A stretch of DNA of 16,087 nucleotides from an uncultured Clostridia bacterium (GTDB lineage: Bacteria; Bacillota; Clostridia; Christensenellales; CAG-917). How positions within the stretch are numbered: position 1 is the stretch's first letter; each line of letters begins with the position of its first letter. The position numbers were made by a program, and so were the translations under genes. Shown piece after piece: positions 7,450 to 14,472 of this stretch. Location: the NCBI GenBank assembly GCA_946056785.1, contig CAMGKS010000013.1, positions 1 through 16,087 of the forward strand, read 5' to 3'. The notes beneath the pieces were generated by a model. The model was given only the letters and a program-made list of their open reading frames with translations, made no database searches and was not told the DNA's origin.

Positions 7450-8819
7450 TGCTGAAAGAATATAAAACAATTCGAGAAGTAGTTGGACCTTTGATGCTTG
7501 TCGAAGGCGTCGAAGGCGTAAAGTATGAAGAACTTGTTGAAATAAGACAGGAAAACGGGGAAATCAGAAGCGGCAAAGTTTTGGAAATCAACCGTGACAA
7601 AGCTCTTGTTCAGTTGTTCGAGCCGTCGCAAGGTATAAAAATATCCACCGCTAAGGCAAGATTTTTGGGTAAGAGCGTTGAGCTTGCCGTATCCGAAGAA
7701 ATGCTTGGTCGTGTTTTTGACGGTATGGGTCGTCCGAAAGACGGCGGAGCTCCGATTATTCCTGAAATGAAAATGAATATCAACGGTCAGGCTATCAACC
7801 CTGTTGCCCGTGACTATCCTAACGAGTTTATACAAACGGGTATCAGTGCTATTGACGGACTTAATACGCTTGTAAGAGGACAGAAACTTCCTGTGTTCTC
7901 TATGTCCGGACTTCCGCATGCAGAACTTGCAGCTCAAATTGCACGTCAGGCAAGAGTTATCGGTTCGGACGCAAAATTCGCAGTTGTGTTTGCAGCTGTC
8001 GGAATAACGTTTGAAGAAGCGAACTATTTCATTTCCGATTTCAGAAAAACGGGCGCTATCGAACGTGCGGTTATGTTCATTAACCTTGCTAACGACCCGG
8101 CTATCGAACGTATCGCAACGCCTCGTATGGCACTTACGGCAGCTGAATATCTTGCTTTTGAAAAGGATATGCACGTTTTAGTTATTACGACGGATATTAC
8201 AAACTATGCCGAAGCGCTTCGTGAAGTTTCTGCGGCAAGAAAAGAAGTTCCGGGTCGTCGCGGATATCCGGGATATCTTTACACCGACTTGGCAACGATA
8301 TATGAACGTGCCGGCCGTATCGTAGGCAAGAAAGGTTCTATCACTCAGATTCCTATTCTTACGATGCCTGAAGACGATAAGACGCACCCGATTCCGGACC
8401 TTACGGGATATATAACCGAAGGACAGATTATTCTTAGCCGTGAATTGCATAAGAAAGGTTTGACTCCGCCGATAGACGTTATGCCGTCGCTTAGCCGTCT
8501 TAAAGATAAGGGTATAGGCGCGGGCAAGACTCGTGAGGACCATGCCGACACTATGAACCAGCTTTTCTCGGCGTATGCCGCAGGTAAGCAAGCAAAAGAA
8601 CTCAGTTCGATTCTCGGCGAATCGGCATTATCGGAAGTAGATAAAAAATACGCACATTTTGCCGAGGAATTTGAAAATCAATACGTATCGCAAGGTTTTT
8701 ATACAAACCGCACTATTGAAGAAACTTTAAATCTCGGCTGGAAACTCTTAGGTCTTTTGCCTAAGAGCGAACTTAAACGTATAAGAGATTCATACATTGA
8801 AAAGTATTTAAAGCAATAA
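7449..8819 (+). CDS. ntpB: V/A-type ATPase non-catalytic subunit B
   Basis: Alternates with subunit A in the head and completes the catalytic site. The 456-residue length is standard. The P-loop is replaced by the SGLPHAELAAQIARQA segment, normal for B subunits. The arginine finger is Arg350 in MPSLSRLKDKGIG, at the same number as in E. hirae NtpB. Other marks are TDITNYAEALREVSAA and GRRGYPGYLYTDLA. AAGGAG (7436-7441) is 7 nt before ATG 7449, and the 1-nt overlap with ntpA suggests coupling and balanced A:B output. The TAA stop (8817-8819) lies inside the left arm of a hairpin that precedes subunit D. Confidence 0.98.
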   Translation: MLKEYKTIREVVGPLMLVEGVEGVKYEELVEIRQENGEIRSGKVLEINRDKALVQLFEPSQGIKISTAKARFLGKSVELAVSEEMLGRVFDGMGRPKDGGAPIIPEMKMNINGQAINPVARDYPNEFIQTGISAIDGLNTLVRGQKLPVFSMSGLPHAELAAQIARQARVIGSDAKFAVVFAAVGITFEEANYFISDFRKTGAIERAVMFINLANDPAIERIATPRMALTAAEYLAFEKDMHVLVITTDITNYAEALREVSAARKEVPGRRGYPGYLYTDLATIYERAGRIVGKKGSITQIPILTMPEDDKTHPIPDLTGYITEGQIILSRELHKKGLTPPIDVMPSLSRLKDKGIGAGKTREDHADTMNQLFSAYAAGKQAKELSSILGESALSEVDKKYAHFAEEFENQYVSQGFYTNRTIEETLNLGWKLLGLLPKSELKRIRDSYIEKYLKQ

Positions 8820-8836
8820 TACTCGAGTTATTATTG
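8814..8836 (+). promoter_or_regulatory. Inverted repeat over the ntpB stop codon, ahead of ntpD
   Basis: CAATAATA (8814-8821) pairs perfectly with TATTATTG (8829-8836) around a 7-nt centre containing CTCGAG. The left arm contains the TAA stop of subunit B; the right arm ends 2 nt before the AGAGG ribosome binding site of subunit D (8839-8843). There is no T-tract, so it is not a normal terminator. It could tune translation of ntpD or be an RNA-processing site; function is inferred and the stem is AT-rich. Confidence 0.5.
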
Positions 8837-8849
8837 TCAGAGGTTTATT

Positions 8850-9497
8850 ATGTCTATTATGAACGTCAACCCGACGCGTATGGAATTAAGACGACTTAAA
8901 TTACGTCTTAAAACCGCCGTCAGGGGACACAAGTTGTTGAAAGATAAATCAGACGAAATGATAAGGCGTTTTATGATTTACGTCCGTGAAAACCGTGCTT
9001 TGAGGCAGGAAGTCGAAAAGGAATTGTCTTTTGCATTGAAAGACTTTATGCTTGCACGTGCGGTTTCTTCCGACGCCGCTATCGAAGAAGCTATAGCTTT
9101 ACCGAGCGTTAAAGCCGAACTCGAAACGTCTACGGTCAACGTCATGAGCGTCAACGTACCGTCTTTTACGGCAGTGGAAAGCGGCACGAAAGAGTTGTAT
9201 CCTTATTCGTTCGCAAGCGTAACAAGCGAACTTGATTTGTCGATTTCAACGCTTAGCGGATTACTTGGAAAAATGTTAAGACTTGCCGAAATCGAAAAAA
9301 CGTGCAATATGCTTGCCGACGAAATCGAAAAGAATAAACGCAGAGTAAACGCTCTCGAATACGTTATGATTCCGCAACTTGAAGAAACTATAAAGTATAT
9401 AACCATGAAGCTTGACGAAAACGAAAGAAGCGCAACCATAAGACTTATGAAAGTCAAATCTATGATAGCCGTTCGTGACGGACAGACAGAAAGCTGA
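8850..9497 (+). CDS. ntpD: V/A-type ATPase central-shaft subunit D
   Basis: The rotating shaft inside the A3B3 head, equivalent in role to F-type gamma. The 215 residues fit the family (205-217). It begins with the conserved NVNPTRMELRRLKLRLKTAV helix, has a mixed central part (about 75-135), and ends with a long helix (about 145-215, including NALEYVMIPQLEETIKYI), the two long helices forming the coiled-coil shaft. AGAGG (8839-8843) supports ATG 8850; a second ATG at codon 4 is less well spaced. It is the last rotary ATPase gene: the E. hirae genes ntpH and ntpJ do not follow. The next gene begins 13 nt after the stop. Confidence 0.96.
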   Translation: MSIMNVNPTRMELRRLKLRLKTAVRGHKLLKDKSDEMIRRFMIYVRENRALRQEVEKELSFALKDFMLARAVSSDAAIEEAIALPSVKAELETSTVNVMSVNVPSFTAVESGTKELYPYSFASVTSELDLSISTLSGLLGKMLRLAEIEKTCNMLADEIEKNKRRVNALEYVMIPQLEETIKYITMKLDENERSATIRLMKVKSMIAVRDGQTES

Positions 9498-9510
9498 TAG
9501 GAGGAAAATG

Positions 9511-12402
9511 ATGAAGTTTTTTAGCAATGACTTCAAAAGCGTTATCGATGAAGTCAAAACGTCGGAGGAAAAAGGACTAACTTCGGCGGAAGCTGCCGAA
9601 AGGCTTGCCGCAAACGGCAAAAACGAACTTGACCAGGGAAAGAAAAAAAGTATTTTCGTAAAGTTTCTGGAACAGTTTAAAGACGCAATGATAATAGTGT
9701 TGCTTTGTGCCGCTGTCGTTTCCGCAGTTATTTCCGTTGTAGAAAAGAATTATTACGATTTAATCGATTCAGGTTTGATTTTGGTTATCGTAATCGTAAA
9801 TGCTATTATCGGCGTAACGCAGGAAGCAAAAGCCGAGGCGGCGCTCGACGCTTTAAAGAATATGAATAAGCCTTTCTGCAAGGTAATTCGTGACGGCGAA
9901 ATGGTTAAAATTAAGTCGGAAGAACTTGTAGTCGGCGATTTGGTGGTTCTCGAAGCGGGAGATATAGTGCCTGCCGATATGCGACTTATCGAAGCTATGT
10001 CGCTTAAAGTCGAAGAATCGGCACTTACGGGAGAGTCTGTTCCTAGTGAAAAAGACGCCGAAGCTATTTGCGACGAAGAGGCACCGCTCGGCGACAGAAA
10101 GAACATGGTATACAGTTCCGGCATAGTATCTTACGGCAGAGGCAAAGGCGTTGTCGTCGGAACGGGAATGAATACGGAAGTAGGTAAAATAGCAAAGATG
10201 CTCGGCGAGCACGAGGACGAGCAGACTCCGTTGCAAGTACAACTTGCAAAAACGGCAAAGGTTCTTTCCGTAATCGTTCTTGCTATTGCTGCGGTTATAT
10301 TTATTGCAAAGGTGTGCATGAACATCGGCGGAACGACCGGTATGGCTGATACGATAATCGGTTCGTTTATGACGGCAGTCGCTATTGCCGTTGCGGCAAT
10401 TCCTGAAGGTCTGCCGGCTGTCGTTACCATAGTTCTTGCAATCGGCGTTCAAAGAATGAGCGAAAAGCGGGCAATAATTAGAAATTTGCCTGCCGTTGAA
10501 ACTCTCGGATGCTGCGAAGTTATTTGTTCCGATAAGACGGGTACCTTGACGCTTAACCAGATGACGGTAAAAGGTCTTTATACTACGTCGGCAGGAAGCT
10601 ATGAAGTTGATAATGAAAATAAAAAAGACGATTTTTCGGTGGATACGTTGGTAAAGGGTATGACGCTTTGCAACGATACGGTATTCAGCGACGGTAAACT
10701 TCACGGCGACCCTACCGAAACTGCGTTGGTAGCTTATGCCAGACTTATAGGATATGACAGTGAAGATTTGATTAAATCTAATCCGAGAGTCGGGGAAATT
10801 CCTTTTGACAGTAAAAGAAAACTTATGTCCACGGTTCACGAAACAAAGGACGGAAAAGTAGCTTTTATAAAGGGTGCTCCTGATATATTGATTGAAAAAT
10901 GCACTGAAATACTCGACGGCGATAAAGTCAGAAAAATTACTTCAGACGACGTTAAAAATATCAAAGCCGCAAACAGCGCTATGGCTCATAAAGCGTTGAG
11001 AGTTTTGGCTGTTGCGTTCAAAAAGGACAAATTAGAGCTTGACGGTTTAGAAAGCGATATGATTTTCGTCGGCTTAGTCGGCATGATTGATCCGCCGCGT
11101 CCTGAGGTTAAAGAAGCCGTAAAAGTATGTAAGCGTGCAGGTATGCGTCCGATTATGATAACGGGCGACCATATTGACACGGCAAGTGCTATAGCCGAAC
11201 AAATAGGTATTTTGCGTAAAGGCGATTGGGTTATTACAGGCGCCGAACTCGACAAACTTTCCGATGAAGAATTCCATAAGAATCTTCATAAATATCGTGT
11301 TTTTGCAAGAGTTTCACCTGAAAATAAAGTAAGAATCGTTAAAGCGTTTAAATCGTTCAAGAAAATTTGTGCAATGACGGGCGACGGCGTTAATGACGCT
11401 CCGTCGATTAAAACTGCGGATATCGGCATCGGTATGGGAATTACGGGAACGGACGTTTCAAAAGGCGCCGCCGATATGGTTCTTGCCGACGACAACTTTG
11501 CTACCATTATAGCCGCAGTCGAGGAAGGCAGAAAAGTTTATAGCAATATAACAAAAGCCATACAGTTTTTGTTAAGTGCAAATATTGCCGAAGTATTGTG
11601 CTTGTTTATAGCAACCGTATTTCTTTCAATCGGCGTGCCGGGCGGAGTAGAATTTCTGACGCCGGTTATGATTTTGTGGGTCAACCTGGTTACAGATTCG
11701 CTTCCTGCACTCGCTCTCGGTATGGAGCCTGCCGAAAAAGACATTATGAATTATCCGCCGAGAAAAACGGGTAAAAGTATGTTCTCCGGTACGATTGGCA
11801 GAAACATATTGATTCAAGGTATAATGCAGACGGCTCTTGTTATGCTTGCATATTGCATAGGTAGCTACGTTATGGAAGGTGCTCATGCCGCATTAGATCA
11901 TAAAGAAGGTATGACGATGGCATTTATAACGCTTAGCTTTATTCAGCTTTTCCACGCTTATAATATGCGTTCGCAAACACATACGATTTTCAACAAGAAG
12001 TTGTTCAAGAACAAAATGATGAATATTTCGTTTATCATCGGAGTCGTGCTTATGGTTTTGGCTGTCAATATCGATAGCTGGATTCCGGGCGAAATTGAAA
12101 TTTTCGGTACAACGCAAATTACGGCGGTAGATTGGGTTATCTGTATCGCTTGTGCGTTTGCAATCGTGCCTATCGTCGAAATTCAAAAAGTCATTGAAAA
12201 TGCGATAAACAAGAAAAAGGTTCAGAAAACGGGAATAAGCGAGTTGACTGAAGAAGAAGTTTTGGTTAAACTCGACGCTGACTTTGACAATAACATGATT
12301 GAATATTTCAATTCAAAAGGCGGCAAAGTCGAATTTGAAGAAAATGCCGAAGCATTAAAAGAAGGCAAAGTTTCAGAAAATAAAGACGAAAAGCAAGAAT
12401 AA
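9511..12402 (+). CDS. P-type Ca2+-transporting ATPase (SERCA/PMCA-like, P2 type)
   Basis: Predicted to export Ca2+ from the cytoplasm using ATP. From ATG 9511 it has 963 residues. Motifs in order: TGES at 173-176, the M4 site AIPEGLP with Glu299, phosphorylated Asp341 in CSDKTGT, KGAP at 454-457 and TGDGVNDAP at 623-631. M5 has Asn691 and Glu694, and M6 has Asn725, Thr728 and Asp729, matching SERCA Asn768, Glu771, Asn796, Thr799 and Asp800. At the SERCA Glu908 position my alignment places Gln822, so one of the two Ca2+ sites may be altered. About ten membrane segments are visible. A charged, mostly acidic tail of about 64 residues follows the last one. AGGAGG (9499-9504) is 6 nt before ATG 9511; ATG 9508 is possible, and a GTG at 9475 inside ntpD is rejected. 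The 13-nt gap suggests co-transcription with the V-ATPase. Confidence 0.94.
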   Translation: MKFFSNDFKSVIDEVKTSEEKGLTSAEAAERLAANGKNELDQGKKKSIFVKFLEQFKDAMIIVLLCAAVVSAVISVVEKNYYDLIDSGLILVIVIVNAIIGVTQEAKAEAALDALKNMNKPFCKVIRDGEMVKIKSEELVVGDLVVLEAGDIVPADMRLIEAMSLKVEESALTGESVPSEKDAEAICDEEAPLGDRKNMVYSSGIVSYGRGKGVVVGTGMNTEVGKIAKMLGEHEDEQTPLQVQLAKTAKVLSVIVLAIAAVIFIAKVCMNIGGTTGMADTIIGSFMTAVAIAVAAIPEGLPAVVTIVLAIGVQRMSEKRAIIRNLPAVETLGCCEVICSDKTGTLTLNQMTVKGLYTTSAGSYEVDNENKKDDFSVDTLVKGMTLCNDTVFSDGKLHGDPTETALVAYARLIGYDSEDLIKSNPRVGEIPFDSKRKLMSTVHETKDGKVAFIKGAPDILIEKCTEILDGDKVRKITSDDVKNIKAANSAMAHKALRVLAVAFKKDKLELDGLESDMIFVGLVGMIDPPRPEVKEAVKVCKRAGMRPIMITGDHIDTASAIAEQIGILRKGDWVITGAELDKLSDEEFHKNLHKYRVFARVSPENKVRIVKAFKSFKKICAMTGDGVNDAPSIKTADIGIGMGITGTDVSKGAADMVLADDNFATIIAAVEEGRKVYSNITKAIQFLLSANIAEVLCLFIATVFLSIGVPGGVEFLTPVMILWVNLVTDSLPALALGMEPAEKDIMNYPPRKTGKSMFSGTIGRNILIQGIMQTALVMLAYCIGSYVMEGAHAALDHKEGMTMAFITLSFIQLFHAYNMRSQTHTIFNKKLFKNKMMNISFIIGVVLMVLAVNIDSWIPGEIEIFGTTQITAVDWVICIACAFAIVPIVEIQKVIENAINKKKVQKTGISELTEEEVLVKLDADFDNNMIEYFNSKGGKVEFEENAEALKEGKVSENKDEKQE

Positions 12403-12606
12403 CTATTCTATAAATCGTTATCCGATATAAACGTTAAATATAAATTTACAATCAATATTTAACCTTATAACGATTGCAACATAGTTGTCTCATAAACGTA
12501 TTTAACGTTTTATAAGTAGTTTGATTTCAGATTCTTGCATACTGTTTTGACTGCAAGTTAACACGTTATTTTGTGTTAGATAAAATTGCGGCAAAATCAA
12601 AAGGAT
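12403..12606 (+). other. Gene-less region rich in inverted repeats after the Ca2+ ATPase
   Basis: No gene is seen. Perfect inverted repeats, in order: AATCGTTAT (12413-12421) with ATAACGATT (12467-12475); nested inside it GTTAAATAT (12433-12441) with ATATTTAAC (12455-12463); AAACGT (12494-12499) with ACGTTT (12505-12510); CTTGCA (12534-12539) with TGCAAG (12552-12557); and TAACAC (12559-12564) with GTGTTA (12573-12578). AACGTTAAATA (12430-12440) can also pair with TATTTAACGTT (12499-12509), giving a competing fold. The stretch ends in an intrinsic terminator. It may be a structured 3' untranslated region or a small RNA. I found no convincing internal promoter, so a free-standing RNA gene is not claimed. 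Confidence 0.45.
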
Positions 12607-12634
12607 AAAAAGGCTTGGAAACAGGCCTTTTTTA
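12607..12634 (+). terminator. Intrinsic terminator of the ATPase operon
   Basis: An 11-bp stem, AAAAAGGCTTG (12607-12617) with CAGGCCTTTTT (12622-12632) including one G-T pair, closed by a GAAA tetraloop and running into a T-tract (TTTTTT at 12628-12633). It ends plus-strand transcription before the next promoter at 12662-12690. It is the only clear terminator after rpiB on this strand up to this point, consistent with one long transcript over the V-ATPase and Ca2+ ATPase genes. Confidence 0.88.
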
Positions 12635-12661
12635 TTTATTGATACATTTTTTCGGCATGGG

Positions 12662-12690
12662 TAGACAAAATTGCAAACTTAATTTATAAT
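12662..12690 (+). promoter_or_regulatory. Sigma-A-type promoter of the PI-PLC/queH unit
   Basis: TAGACA (12662-12667; 5 of 6) and TATAAT (12685-12690; 6 of 6) with 17-nt spacing. The expected start point is near 12697, only a few bases before GGAGG at 12701-12705, so the leader is about 16 nt. It lies directly after the terminator at 12607-12634, marking a separate transcription unit. Confidence 0.8.
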
Positions 12691-12712
12691 TTAACTAAGC
12701 GGAGGATTTATT

Positions 12713-13837
12713 GTGGCAAAAATTTATCTTCACAAAAAACTTAAAAATCTGATTATCGTGTGCGTAGTTTTTGCGATCGTTTTTATCCTTTTAAGCGTAT
12801 TGCTTTTGTCAGATTCCTTTTCAAACGAAAAAGGGTATCTTGTTGGCGACTACAACGACGTAATTTCAAGCGTGCCGAATATTTCTCTTAAAAATCCTAA
12901 AATAAACGAAATTGCAATGCTTGGTTCCCATGATTCATTCAGCGATAAAATTACTTCGTCATCTGCAATTGACCCTGCAAACAGCGGAATAATGGGAAAT
13001 AAAGTTTTTGCCGCAATGACAAAAGGTTTGTTTGTAAGATATTCGGTTACGCAAGAAGCCGACGCTTTAGGGCAACTTAGTCTCGGAGTGCGTTATTTTG
13101 ATATCAGAGCGTCGCTTTATAATGGGGAGTGGTGGACAAAGCACGGCAGACTTTCGGGTAAGTTGGACGATTATATTAAGCAAATTTTACAATTTTCGTC
13201 GCAAAACGACGGAGAAGTGATAATTCTCGATTTTCAGCACGTATATTATGGCGGATTGAGCGTAAACGCCTTTTTTGATTATCTATCAACCGTAACGGTA
13301 GAAGGAAAATCGCTCTATGATTACGTACCGTATTATGCAAGCGAGAAGCCAATCGATTCTTTGAGATATAACGACGTATGCAACGGCGGCAAAACAGGTT
13401 TGGTTATGCTGTTTAACTGTGAAGATTACGATTACGGATTTAAAGATATAGATTCGACGTATAAAAAATATTTTTATGACAGAGAAAACGACGTAAGATC
13501 GCTTTGGCATCCGACTTGCAACTCTAAAAAACTCATAAAAGAAATTGACAATGAGACGGCTTTATTAAATTCTACGACAGAGTATGACGGGAAATTAAGA
13601 ATAAACCAGACTCAACATTCTTTTCAAGCCGACGGAATATTTAATGCGATATTCGGTTGGTCGCTGTTGAATATAGCCGACGATTATAATTTGAAACTAT
13701 TGGAAAATTCAAATTTCAACGCTTGGCTTGAAGCCATGCCTATTTTTATGGTCGATTTTGCTACTTCAAAAAAAGGCAATTTCAATCAGAAAGTAAACGA
13801 TGCAATTTTTAAATATAACGAGAATTTGTGCAGATGA
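12713..13837 (+). CDS. Membrane-anchored PI-PLC X-domain protein (PLCXD-like)
   Basis: Predicted phosphodiesterase or lyase of the phosphatidylinositol-specific phospholipase C X-domain superfamily, 374 residues. A single N-terminal membrane segment (about 13-33) preceded by Lys residues indicates an anchor with the catalytic part outside; no lipobox is seen. Active-site marks: His73-Asp74 in LGSHDSF, Asp130 and Arg132 in GVRYFDIR, and His144 in KHGRLSGKL, matching the two catalytic His and the Asp/Arg of bacterial PI-PLC. A VIILDFQHVY strand follows. Its LDFxH pattern resembles eukaryotic PLCXD proteins more than B. cereus PI-PLC, where a Lys occupies this strand. The substrate is unknown: phosphatidylinositol, another phospholipid or a glycan-linked phosphodiester are all possible. 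The start is GTG 12713, 7 nt after GGAGG. The stop overlaps the queH ATG. Confidence 0.85.
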   Translation: MAKIYLHKKLKNLIIVCVVFAIVFILLSVLLLSDSFSNEKGYLVGDYNDVISSVPNISLKNPKINEIAMLGSHDSFSDKITSSSAIDPANSGIMGNKVFAAMTKGLFVRYSVTQEADALGQLSLGVRYFDIRASLYNGEWWTKHGRLSGKLDDYIKQILQFSSQNDGEVIILDFQHVYYGGLSVNAFFDYLSTVTVEGKSLYDYVPYYASEKPIDSLRYNDVCNGGKTGLVMLFNCEDYDYGFKDIDSTYKKYFYDRENDVRSLWHPTCNSKKLIKEIDNETALLNSTTEYDGKLRINQTQHSFQADGIFNAIFGWSLLNIADDYNLKLLENSNFNAWLEAMPIFMVDFATSKKGNFNQKVNDAIFKYNENLCR

Positions 13838-14409
13838 ACGCTCAGAAAGATTTAGACGAATTGATAAACAGATTGCAAAGCGATGGAAAAAAGCCGTCGC
13901 TTCTTCTGCATTGTTGTTGCGGACCGTGTGCCAGCTACTGTATCGACTATTTACATAACTATTTTACGATAACGGCACTGTTTTTCAATCCTAACATTAT
14001 GCCGAAAAGTGAATACGATTTAAGGTTAGAGGCGTTTAACGCTTTACTTGACAATTTTTCAGACGTAAAGAAAATAATTGTCGGAGGATTCGAAGACGAA
14101 TTCCGTTTAACGGTTAAAGGACTTGAAAACTTTCCGGAGGGGGGAGCGCGTTGTCAAAAATGCATAGAATACAGGCTTTTAAAGACGGCGGAAATGTCCG
14201 ATGGGTTTGATTATTTTGCTACGACTCTTACGGTAAGTCCGCATAAGAATGCGGAATTCATAAATGAAACGGGACTGCGTTTGGGAGCGGAAACGGACGC
14301 AAAATATCTTCCTACTGATTTTAAAAAGAAAAACGGTTTTTTGAAATCGATAGAATTAAGTAAAAAGTTTGGATTGTACCGCCAAAATTATTGCGGTTGC
14401 AGATTTTAA
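13834..14409 (+). CDS. queH: Epoxyqueuosine reductase QueH (DUF208 family)
   Basis: Predicted iron-sulfur enzyme for the last step of queuosine synthesis, reducing epoxyqueuosine to queuosine in the tRNA anticodon; QueH is unrelated in sequence to the cobalamin-dependent QueG. From ATG 13834 it has 191 residues, typical for the family. Cysteine motifs are clear: LLLHCCCGPCASYC (Cys27-29, Cys32, Cys36), CQKC in the middle (GARCQKCIEYRL), and YCGCRF at the C-terminus; FATTLTVSPHKN and DFKKKNGF are further family segments. These cysteines hold a [4Fe-4S] cluster and an extra iron in characterised QueH. The ATG overlaps the TGA of the previous gene (ATGA), indicating translational coupling; a GTG at 13828 is less likely. 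No other queuosine genes are in view. Confidence 0.95.
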   Translation: MNAQKDLDELINRLQSDGKKPSLLLHCCCGPCASYCIDYLHNYFTITALFFNPNIMPKSEYDLRLEAFNALLDNFSDVKKIIVGGFEDEFRLTVKGLENFPEGGARCQKCIEYRLLKTAEMSDGFDYFATTLTVSPHKNAEFINETGLRLGAETDAKYLPTDFKKKNGFLKSIELSKKFGLYRQNYCGCRF

Positions 14410-14440
14410 TTTAAAAGGGCGACAAAGTCGCCCTTTTAAA
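14410..14440. terminator. Bidirectional terminator between queH and the convergent lipoprotein gene
   Basis: A perfect 14-bp stem, 14410-14423 with 14427-14440, around a 3-nt AAA loop. Its core is AAAAGGGCGAC against GTCGCCCTTTT. T-rich ends are present on both strands, so it can serve queH from the left and the minus-strand gene from the right. It begins 1 nt after the queH stop codon and lies 33 nt beyond the end of the minus-strand gene. Confidence 0.9.
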
Positions 14441-14472
14441 ATTTCATATTAATTTTCAAAGTTTATAATGAA

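Noticed and set aside
7215..8174. A 319-codon open frame on the minus strand across ntpA/ntpB
   Set aside because: It lies opposite two certain genes, its product is Phe/Arg/Cys/Ser-rich with no domain, and it has no supported start site; it is a shadow of codon use.
7449..8819. Missing P-loop in subunit B considered as gene decay
   Set aside because: B subunits of V/A-type ATPases normally lack a working P-loop; the arginine finger Arg350 and the rest of the fold are intact.
9475..9510. An upstream GTG start for the Ca2+ ATPase
   Set aside because: It would overlap ntpD and ignore the AGGAGG site at 9499-9504, which fits ATG 9511 (or 9508).
9853..10839. A 328-codon open frame on the minus strand inside the Ca2+ ATPase
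   Set aside because: The opposite strand carries all conserved P-type ATPase motifs; the product here is low-complexity and unlike any protein I recognise.
12403..12606. A small protein gene in the gap after the Ca2+ ATPase
   Set aside because: No frame with a good start site and length was seen; inverted repeats and AT-richness fit non-coding DNA.
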